The position numbers were made by a program, and so were the translations under genes. This document shows, piece by piece, positions 14,983 through 21,901 of a DNA stretch of 37,279 bases (its first letter is position 1; each line of letters opens with the position of its first letter). The notes beneath the pieces were generated by a model. It was not told the DNA's origin and did not search any database. It saw nothing but the letters and a program-made list of their open reading frames with translations. Source of the stretch: a virus; IMG/VR virus record IMGVR_UViG_3300013126_000098, positions 1 through 37,279 of that record; one strand, given 5' to 3'.

Positions 14983-17478
14983 ATGGCTGATTCAAGTAAT
15001 TTCCTGCTAAAGATAGTTGGGGAATTTGAAGATAAGATTTCTGGCCCATTATCTCAATTGGGTACAGGTACTATTCCTGGTCTAATTGGAGGATTAGCCG
15101 CTTTAGCTACAGCTATTGGAGCTATTGGTTTATCTCAATTAGTTCTTGATGCCACTTTAGCAGGTGATGCATTAGAAGAACTTTCACATAAAACCGGCAT
15201 TGCAGTTGATGATCTTTCAGAATGGAAGACAAGTTTAGAAGTCAATGGGGTATCACTTGATGGATTTGCTACTGCAGTAGCAAGATTATCCAAGAATTTA
15301 GTAGAAGCACAAGATTCTACTTCAAATGCAGCTCAGTTATTCAACCAACTTAATATAGCTACTACTGATTCAGAAGGCAATATAAGAAATGCCTCTGATG
15401 TCATGAAAGAATTAGCAGACAGATTTAGTGCTTCTTCTAATGATGCAAATAAAGTAACTATATCAATGGAATTACTTGGAAGATCAGGTAGAGATTTGAT
15501 TCCAATGTTGAATGATGGCAGAGATAAGTTAGAAGAATTCAATAAAGCTGGAACAGATTTTGGTAAAGATTGGAATCTTGATCAAGCATCATCTGCAGCT
15601 GAATTCAATGATAACTTGAATCTATTATCTCAAGCAGCTGCAGGATTTTGGGAGATACTTGCAAAAGATATGCTTCCTACTTTAGTTACTATATCAAATG
15701 AATTTATCAAAAGTTATACTGAGGGCGGATTCCTAAGAGATATACTTGATGGATTAGCTGCTCTTGTATCTAATACAGTTATTCCTGCTTTGAAAATATT
15801 AGTTGAGATTGGCTCATTTATTACTGCAGTATTTCAACAAGCAGGATATGTTCTTGCTGGATTTATGGCAGCCGCCACATTAGCAGCTCAACTTGATTTT
15901 AGTGGAGCTAAAGCAGCATTGACTTCAATGTCAGATGATGTCTCTAAAGTAGGACAGGACTTTGCTGCATTCCATGATAAACTTTGGGGCCTAAATCAGA
16001 AGAAAGCAGAACAAGCATCTGATACAGTAAAGAAAACACTTGGTACTTTCAACCCAATAGCTAAGGGAGCTGCAGATGATGCTAAGAAAGTAGCAGATGA
16101 ATATGCTAAAGCTGAGACAAACATGATGAAAGCCTTATTCCAGATAAATGCAGCAGGTAAAGCATCTGAAGTAGCATGGAACAATCAATTTGGAACATTT
16201 GCAAAGTTTAGTGATAAGCAAAAAGAACATCTTCTTGATTTAGCAAGAGAGATAGATCTTCAGACTGAATTATCTGCATTAGCAAAACAAAAATTATCTT
16301 GGGAACTGGATAGAGAGAAAGCACAGAGAGAAGCTTCTAATAAATTAGTTAGCTTATCTACTGTTGAAGATCCAATCAAAAGAGCTGGGGATGAATCTGG
16401 TAGAGCTTATTTAGAAAATATCAAGAATTATGTTGAAGCACAAAGAGAGCTAATCAGTAATTATGAAGATGAAGCTAAAGCAAAAGCAGAAGCGGAAATT
16501 GCTCAATTTGAATTGAATAATACTACTGAAGATGCAATTGACAAATATGTAAGAGCTGGTGAATTAGTAGAAACATTATCTCAAAAAACAAAAGTATGGT
16601 CAGAGTATATTACAAGTAATAGGGATAAAGTAAAAGAACTTACATTTGCAAGAGAAGAACTTGATAAGTTATATGAATCTGGACAAATAACTTTAGAAGA
16701 ATATACTGGAGCTCTTGAAAAGAATTCAGGAGCAATGTTGGATGCATGGGCTAATCAAACAGAAGCAAATGATAGATTCAAATCATTAATAATAGATGAT
16801 AGGATAGCTCTTGATAGACTAACTAAATCTCAAGATGAACTAACTAAAGCATTTGAGAATGGTACTATTACTGCTGCAGAATATCAATATAAGATGCAAC
16901 AAGTAAATGATCAAATACAAAATATTGATCCTACTTATGCAACTGATATGATTGGTAAAATGAATGATGAAATGAAGAATGCTGCAGGTGCTTTTGAAGG
17001 AATGTTTGCTGATTACTTATTTGATGGAATGCAAGGTAAGTGGAATGATTTAGGTGATGCAGTCAAAAAGATTATTGATAGAATGGTAGCTAATATGATT
17101 GCTGCTCAATTACAAATGGCTCTATTTGGAGATATTGGAAACACTCCTACTGGAAAAACTGCAAATTCAACTGGAGTACTTGGTGGTATCTTTAGCAGTA
17201 TCTTTGGAGGCGGAGGTAGTATATTGGGTGATATATTCAGAGCAGAAGGCGGACCAGTATCTGCTGGTAAATCATATATTGTTGGAGAAAGAAGACCAGA
17301 ATTATTCACACCTTCTTCTGATGGAGTAATATCTTCTTCTGTTCCTAATTCAAATATTACATTCAATATTACTGCAATGGATGGCCAAGATGTTATGAGA
17401 ACTTTAGCTAATAACAAAAGAGATATAGCTGAAATGGTATTTGGAACAGGCCGTCAATATAACTTAATGGGAGCCTAA
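14983..17478 (+). CDS. Tail tape measure protein
   Basis: 831 residues from the ATG preceded by AAAGGGG; a TTG six codons upstream is in frame but unlikely. There is a hydrophobic stretch at about 32-60 (IPGLIGGLAALATAIGAIGL), then helices with DALEELSHKTGIAVDDLSEW, further hydrophobic segments at about 255-300, and long charged coiled-coil repeats (about 340-640). The C-terminus (AEGGPVSAGKSYIVGERRPELFTPSSDGVI) is the lambda gpH-type ending seen in tape measures. From the usual ~1.5 angstrom per residue, the tail would be about 125 nm. Confidence 0.95.
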   Translation: MADSSNFLLKIVGEFEDKISGPLSQLGTGTIPGLIGGLAALATAIGAIGLSQLVLDATLAGDALEELSHKTGIAVDDLSEWKTSLEVNGVSLDGFATAVARLSKNLVEAQDSTSNAAQLFNQLNIATTDSEGNIRNASDVMKELADRFSASSNDANKVTISMELLGRSGRDLIPMLNDGRDKLEEFNKAGTDFGKDWNLDQASSAAEFNDNLNLLSQAAAGFWEILAKDMLPTLVTISNEFIKSYTEGGFLRDILDGLAALVSNTVIPALKILVEIGSFITAVFQQAGYVLAGFMAAATLAAQLDFSGAKAALTSMSDDVSKVGQDFAAFHDKLWGLNQKKAEQASDTVKKTLGTFNPIAKGAADDAKKVADEYAKAETNMMKALFQINAAGKASEVAWNNQFGTFAKFSDKQKEHLLDLAREIDLQTELSALAKQKLSWELDREKAQREASNKLVSLSTVEDPIKRAGDESGRAYLENIKNYVEAQRELISNYEDEAKAKAEAEIAQFELNNTTEDAIDKYVRAGELVETLSQKTKVWSEYITSNRDKVKELTFAREELDKLYESGQITLEEYTGALEKNSGAMLDAWANQTEANDRFKSLIIDDRIALDRLTKSQDELTKAFENGTITAAEYQYKMQQVNDQIQNIDPTYATDMIGKMNDEMKNAAGAFEGMFADYLFDGMQGKWNDLGDAVKKIIDRMVANMIAAQLQMALFGDIGNTPTGKTANSTGVLGGIFSSIFGGGGSILGDIFRAEGGPVSAGKSYIVGERRPELFTPSSDGVISSSVPNSNITFNITAMDGQDVMRTLANNKRDIAEMVFGTGRQYNLMGA

Positions 17479-17479
17479 T

Positions 17480-17860
17480 ATGGCATATCACAACATATTC
17501 TTTCCAACTATAAAATTAGTTCATGATATTACTAAATCAATCTATAAGCCAACTATTATTGTAGCTAATGGCTATAAAGAATATAGATTACAAAGACAAT
17601 CTAATCCAAGAACTACATGGAAGATACCAGGTAAATCAATGTTATCATCTGACATTGATGCTATTACTTCATTCTTGAGTTCTGTCAATTATGGATTAGA
17701 TTCATTCAATTTCACATGCCCAAAAGATGGACTAACTTATGTAGTTAGATTTGATGGAAGCGGAATTGATTCTGTATTCTTAGCACTTGATAATAGCAAT
17801 ACTCCATTAGCAGAAAAAGTATCTGATATTACATTAGTACAAGTATTTGGTGAATCATGA
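17480..17860 (+). CDS. Distal/minor tail protein (gpM-like)
   Basis: 126 residues with PTIIVANGYKEYRLQRQSNPRTTWKIPGKSML, then an I-x-x-F helix and FNFTCPKDGLTYVVRFDG. This is a recurrent pattern of small minor tail proteins right after the tape measure in phages with GTA/lambda-like tips, where the protein forms the first ring below the tube. A GGAG site lies in the tape measure stop region and the gene overlaps the hub gene by 4 bases. Confidence 0.75.
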   Translation: MAYHNIFFPTIKLVHDITKSIYKPTIIVANGYKEYRLQRQSNPRTTWKIPGKSMLSSDIDAITSFLSSVNYGLDSFNFTCPKDGLTYVVRFDGSGIDSVFLALDNSNTPLAEKVSDITLVQVFGES

Positions 17861-18690
17861 GATCAATATCAAGCTTATTACAAACTGAAATTGATAATGG
17901 AAGAATATCAAATTGCATTCTTATTACCAGAAAAGATGGAGTAAAGTATGGATTTACTGATAATGAATCTAATATTACTGTTGGTAGTCAAGTATATCAT
18001 CCTGCTCCTGGGTTACAACGTCTAAGATTGACTACTACTGCTAATGCAGAGATATCAAATCAAGAATTTGGATCTGCTTGGGTAGATGTACCTGATACTG
18101 ATTTGAAAGGCGGCAAATTAGATAACTGCTTTGTTCAAGTATATTGGGTATCATGGGCACATCCTGAATATGGCTCACTTGAAGTATTCAGCGGGTATCT
18201 TGGTGATATAGTTTGGACAGATGAAGGATTCAAAGCAGATGTTGTATCTTTCATGAAGAATCTTGAAATGATAATTGGAAATACATATACTGCTCAATGC
18301 AGACATCAATTATTCAGTTCATCTAAAAATGGAGTAATTGGATTTTGCGGGGTAAATGAATCCGGGTATTCATTTACTGGTTCAATTACTTCAATCATTA
18401 CTTCTAAATGGAAATTTGGAATAAATGTTGTTCAAGCAAATAAGTATTTTGCAAATGGGCAAATTACATTTACATCTGGATTCAATAATGGATTATCAGC
18501 AGTCATCAAGATACATTCTTCTAATGAAATTGAATTATTCTTACCAACAGGTTTTGTTGTAAATGTTGGAGATACATTCATAATCAAAGCAGGATGTGAT
18601 AAGACAAAGAATACATGTAAAACAAAATTCAACAATATCATCAACTTTGGGGGATTTCCTCATATAAAACCTGATATTAATTTTAGATAA
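17857..18690 (+). CDS. Tail hub protein, DUF2163/BR0599 type with four conserved Cys
   Basis: 277 residues. The N-terminal half (LITRKDGVKYGFTDNES..., GLQRLRLTTTANAEISNQEF) and the C-terminal half (FNNGLSAVIKIHSSNEIELFLP...VGDTFIIKAGCDKTKNTCKTKFNNIINFGGFPHI) match the DUF2163 plus BR0599 architecture of GTA gp13-type hubs. Four cysteines (C148, C164, C247, C254) sit where hubs of the lambda gpL and GTA families bind an iron-sulfur cluster (known from those structures). That this protein binds one is inference. It acts at the tail tip between distal ring and hub-tip protein. Confidence 0.88.
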   Translation: MRSISSLLQTEIDNGRISNCILITRKDGVKYGFTDNESNITVGSQVYHPAPGLQRLRLTTTANAEISNQEFGSAWVDVPDTDLKGGKLDNCFVQVYWVSWAHPEYGSLEVFSGYLGDIVWTDEGFKADVVSFMKNLEMIIGNTYTAQCRHQLFSSSKNGVIGFCGVNESGYSFTGSITSIITSKWKFGINVVQANKYFANGQITFTSGFNNGLSAVIKIHSSNEIELFLPTGFVVNVGDTFIIKAGCDKTKNTCKTKFNNIINFGGFPHIKPDINFR

Positions 18691-18702
18691 AACGGAGATT
18701 AT

Positions 18703-18975
18703 ATGAACAAGTTTTGGTTAGTCATTGAAGCACTATATGCAGGTAAAGAACTAAAGAATCCTGGAGCATGGAAGCAATATGGATTATTAGTCAATGTCTT
18801 TGGTGTTATTATTACTGCATTGATTGGATTTGTACCTGATTTGACTGTGCTTGATGTAGATAAAAATAATATTGTAGAAGGATTTGCTACATTAGCATTT
18901 ATTCTAAATATGTACTTGACTACAGCTACTACTAAAAAGATTGGTTTGAAAAACAAAGATGTGAATAATGAATGA
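18703..18975 (+). CDS. Holin-like small membrane protein
   Basis: 90 residues: a short amphipathic start with ELKNPGAWKQ, two hydrophobic segments (about 25-45, GLLVNVFGVIITALIGFV; about 57-76, VEGFATLAFILNMYLTTAT) and a charged tail. Size and layout suit a class II-like holin, and the 'E-L-K-N-P-x-x-W-K' start recurs in small phage membrane proteins called holins. It lies within the tail-tip genes, next to the P60 peptidase, with an ACGGAG site. No canonical endolysin is seen nearby, so the lysis role is tentative. Confidence 0.55.
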   Translation: MNKFWLVIEALYAGKELKNPGAWKQYGLLVNVFGVIITALIGFVPDLTVLDVDKNNIVEGFATLAFILNMYLTTATTKKIGLKNKDVNNE

Positions 18976-18984
18976 ATATCTCTA

Positions 18985-19171
18985 TAATACTTATGATCTT
19001 GAGACAAGCTCAAGCCATGAATGAAGTATAAAGAAGAAAAAGAGAGGAGAACAGATCTAAAAATTATGTAAGTTGTAATAATATAAATTGTATTAATATA
19101 TTGTTTCACTTTTTTCTTATGGTCAAACTGCCTCCATGCTATACCAGATATACTCTGGAGTACTTTCAACA
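18985..19171 (+). repeat. Duplicated ~190-bp element, copy 1
   Basis: This 187-bp stretch is nearly identical to 35339-35528. The first 38 bases are the same, including the hairpin CTTGAG-ACAAG-CTCAAG; a GAGAGGA-rich middle and a 37-base AT-rich stretch ending in GTTTCACTTTTTTC are also conserved. Three single-base indels separate the copies, so the copies do not share an open frame. The end is a 29-bp segment framed by CTCCA and TGGAG, with an inner CCAGA-TATAC-TCTGG hairpin. It fills most of the 213-bp gap between the holin-like and P60 genes. Confidence 0.85.
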
Positions 19172-19188
19172 TTATTTTTATCTAAAGA

Positions 19189-19656
19189 ATGTGTTCTAAC
19201 TTATTGATTTTATTAGAAGCTGAATCCTGGCTCAATACACCTTATCATCATCAAGCAAAACTGAAGGGAGTTGGTGTTGATTGCTGCAATTTAATAGCTG
19301 CCATTGCTGAAAATACAGGTCTGATCCCACCAATTGAACTCAAACCTTACTCTCTTCAGTGGCATCTTCATTCAAGTCAAGAAATGATGCTGCAATTACT
19401 TGAAGAACATGGATGCAGAAGAATAGATGTTGATATGAATGATATTGATTCTTGGCCTCTTGGATCAATTCTTTGTTTTCAATATGGAAGAGCTTGTTCC
19501 CACATGGGATTATTAGTTGAAGATCATCAAGTTATTCATGCTTCTATTGAAACTAATAAAGTAGTAAAACATTATTTAGACAGTGATTTGATAAATAGAA
19601 TCAAATATATCTACTCTTACCCATCAAAATATTATGACAATTATCCCTTCATATGA
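19189..19656 (+). CDS. NlpC/P60-family tail-tip peptidase
   Basis: 155 residues matching the phage P60 peptidase of GTA gp14 type: WLNTPYHHQAKLKGVGVDCCNLI with catalytic C32 (DC-C), ACSHMGLLV with H105, and VIHA with H117 as third residue. Such enzymes cut peptidoglycan peptides and sit at the tail tip for DNA entry. The gene follows repeat copy 1 by only 17 bases and its ATG has no proper ribosome site (AAAG directly abuts it), unlike almost all other genes here. The start is therefore uncertain. Confidence 0.88.
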   Translation: MCSNLLILLEAESWLNTPYHHQAKLKGVGVDCCNLIAAIAENTGLIPPIELKPYSLQWHLHSSQEMMLQLLEEHGCRRIDVDMNDIDSWPLGSILCFQYGRACSHMGLLVEDHQVIHASIETNKVVKHYLDSDLINRIKYIYSYPSKYYDNYPFI

Positions 19657-19873
19657 AACTACAGATCTAACATTAGCTGCGGCATTACGCATGTTTGATG
19701 TTCAATTAGACCGCATTGTTCTTACTGATTCAAAATATGGTGGATTCTTCTTCAAAGATGTTCCAATCAAATTACTTGAAGAATATGATTTACAACATAT
19801 GAAAGTAGAACCATTTGCATTTCATAGAATGATTGTAGCACTTAGTTCTGCAGTCAAAAAACTAAGGGTATAA
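19634..19873 (+). CDS. Small tail-tip-region protein, unknown
   Basis: 79 residues, starting 23 bases inside the end of the P60 gene in another frame. It contains LAAALRMFDVQLDRIVLTDSKYGGFFFKDVPIKLLEEYDL, a mixed alpha/beta protein without known motifs, and ends one base before the TTG of the next gene. The position between a P60 peptidase and the hub-tip protein resembles that of lambda gpI-like proteins, but I see no sequence evidence for that. Confidence 0.55.
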   Translation: MTIIPSYETTDLTLAAALRMFDVQLDRIVLTDSKYGGFFFKDVPIKLLEEYDLQHMKVEPFAFHRMIVALSSAVKKLRV

Positions 19874-19874
19874 T

Positions 19875-20471
19875 TTGGCAAATCTATTAATTCCTGCTGG
19901 TTCTGCATTAGTAGGAGCATTCTTTGGCGGAGGAACAGGTGCATCACTTGGATGGATGGTTGGCTCTGCATTTGTTGGCTCAGATAATAAAGATCCCACC
20001 CAACAATCTATTGGAGACCTAAGAGTTCAAACTTGTCAATATGGTGGAACTATTCCATTTGTTATTGGTAAGCAAAGAGTATCTGGTAATATCATTTGGT
20101 CTCAAAACAAGAAAGCATATACTATTAAGAATAATGTCTCCAAGTATGGAACTACTTCAGGAGAGAGTACTGCTTACACTGTAAGTATGGCTATTGCAAT
20201 TTGTAAAGGACCTATTCTTGGAATATCAAGAGTATGGGCTAATGGGAAAGTAATAGTTGATAGTAGAACTACAAGCAAGAAACTAATTGGCACACTTCAT
20301 ACTGGATCAGATACCCAAAATCCTGATGCTACTATTACTGCTATAGAAGGAAGTGGGAATGTGCCTGCATATAGAGGATTAGCTTATATTGTATTGAAAG
20401 ATTTTGATTTAGGACCTACTGGTCAAATTCCACAATTTTCATTTGAAGTTATTAGTGAGAGTATCCTATGA
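19875..20471 (+). CDS. N-terminal part of a split tail hub-tip (gpJ/GTA gp15-like) protein
   Basis: 198 residues starting at a TTG with an AAGGG site. The start (LIPAGSALVGAFFGGGTGASLGWMVGSAFVG) is the glycine-rich hydrophobic N-terminus typical of the large tail-tip proteins, followed by LRVQTCQYGGTIPFVIGKQRVSGNIIWSQNK and AICKGPILGISRVWANGKVI, the usual first domain. In known phages this continues into a protein of 1000 or more residues. Here it stops after the first domain (...GLAYIVLKDFDLGPTGQIPQFSFEVI) and the rest appears in the gene after next (21901-24198). Confidence 0.75.
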   Translation: MANLLIPAGSALVGAFFGGGTGASLGWMVGSAFVGSDNKDPTQQSIGDLRVQTCQYGGTIPFVIGKQRVSGNIIWSQNKKAYTIKNNVSKYGTTSGESTAYTVSMAIAICKGPILGISRVWANGKVIVDSRTTSKKLIGTLHTGSDTQNPDATITAIEGSGNVPAYRGLAYIVLKDFDLGPTGQIPQFSFEVISESIL

Positions 20472-21901
20472 GTTTGAAATTTGAAAAGATGTGGAATGTA
20501 TCTCCAAATGGAACTCCAATAGACATGGTATCTGATGGAAGATATCTCTATGTTCTTACAAGTACTGGAGTAAATGTATATTCTTGGTGGGGAGAAAGAA
20601 CTGATAATGAGCCTACTTGGGAAAATTATGAAATGCTCAATTGGGCAAAAAATGCAGACAAATTATATTCAGAGAAGTTTGTTGCTGCTTCAGGATTCTT
20701 ATGGATATTCTTAGGTGATAATTGTATTTGGTTGGTTAGTTCAACTGCATCAATCAAGAAACTGATTATTGATCCAATTGATATTTTAAAAACTCCAACT
20801 GGAACATGGGCAACAGATTTTTCAATGACACCTCTTCATGGCCCAGTATCTCCAGTAGTATGTAATCCATGTTTTGCTGATAACAAGTTTTGGTTTTTAG
20901 AAAAGTATTTTGGAGAAAATGAACAGTATATCTTTTATGTTGATACTTCAAAAGCAATTACGTCATTTACATTTTCTGCAAGACACCAAGTAGTAAGAGC
21001 TGATATAGCATATGGATATAATGGGTATATCTATATCACTTCTTGGAATAATCATGCTGTTTTGAAATATGATTTATCAGGGCAAATGATTTCATTAATT
21101 TATGTTAATGGGAATCCTTATAAACTAAGAGTAGATCAATCTAATAGAAGAATTTATGTTGCATCCCATGCAGGAATGATTAGTTATATCAATGCTGATA
21201 CTGATGCAGTAACTCATGCTCATTCTACTGCTCAAGAATATGGGGATGCTCCATATAAGTCAATTAAATCAGATGGAATAGTTACTGATTTTGAATTAGC
21301 AGACGGGTATCTTTGGTATATTACTATAGATGAAAAATCTACTATAAAACCTTCATTGAAAGGGGATTGGACTACTGAAGGATTACCTATTACTACTGGT
21401 AAATGGGAAACATATGATCCTGAATCTATTAATAATGGAGATAATACTACTAATTCATTAGGAAGAATTACCCTTTCAAATAATAAACATGTTTTTACAA
21501 AATTATTTGATAAAACTGATTTGAATGTATTATCTCCTACAAGTACTGTTCAAACTATATTAGATAATCTTTTGCTAACAGAAGAAAAGACACAAGAAGA
21601 TATTGATGAATCAATTATTCCATTGAAGGAGGTTACACTTCCTGATAAAGATTACTATATTGCTTCTATTCCAGATGCAAAACCTGATAGAGTATTGATT
21701 ACAAAAGATTTTACTTATGCATATTGGAATGGAACTTCAATTGATACAATTACAGTATCTCCTTATCTATTTGTTCTTGGAGAATCAAAATTAATGGCAT
21801 CAAGATTAGTAAATGCATTATGTAGAGAAGGTTCTATTGAAGTAAATGGACATACTATGATTAGTGATACTACATATGATTACACAGGAGATATTGCCTA
21901 A
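20468..21901 (+). CDS. Beta-propeller-like protein inserted in the tail-tip gene cluster
   Basis: 477 residues. Between about 15 and 300 it has repeated blade-like units of the type 'D-G-x-Y-L-Y-V', 'GYNGYIYITSWNNHAVLKYDLSGQ', 'RRIYVASHAGMISYINADTD', 'LADGYLWYITID', characteristic of NHL/YVTN-type beta-propellers. The last ~110 residues are different and end in MASRLVNALCREGSIEVNGHT. It overlaps the tip N-terminal gene by 4 bases and the C-terminal gene by 1 base, so all three are made together. A receptor-binding or tip-decoration role is inferred. Confidence 0.7.
   Translation: MSLKFEKMWNVSPNGTPIDMVSDGRYLYVLTSTGVNVYSWWGERTDNEPTWENYEMLNWAKNADKLYSEKFVAASGFLWIFLGDNCIWLVSSTASIKKLIIDPIDILKTPTGTWATDFSMTPLHGPVSPVVCNPCFADNKFWFLEKYFGENEQYIFYVDTSKAITSFTFSARHQVVRADIAYGYNGYIYITSWNNHAVLKYDLSGQMISLIYVNGNPYKLRVDQSNRRIYVASHAGMISYINADTDAVTHAHSTAQEYGDAPYKSIKSDGIVTDFELADGYLWYITIDEKSTIKPSLKGDWTTEGLPITTGKWETYDPESINNGDNTTNSLGRITLSNNKHVFTKLFDKTDLNVLSPTSTVQTILDNLLLTEEKTQEDIDESIIPLKEVTLPDKDYYIASIPDAKPDRVLITKDFTYAYWNGTSIDTITVSPYLFVLGESKLMASRLVNALCREGSIEVNGHTMISDTTYDYTGDIA

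Noticed and set aside
18985-19171. HEARO/omega-RNA of an IscB-type element
   Set aside because: Size is similar, but the conserved GC-rich core of that RNA is not present and no IscB-like gene is near either copy.
18699-19172. 157-codon minus-strand frame across the holin-like gene and repeat copy 1
   Set aside because: It is antisense to a supported gene, and the matching minus-strand frame in copy 2 is stopped early (TGA after the KQF-like position).
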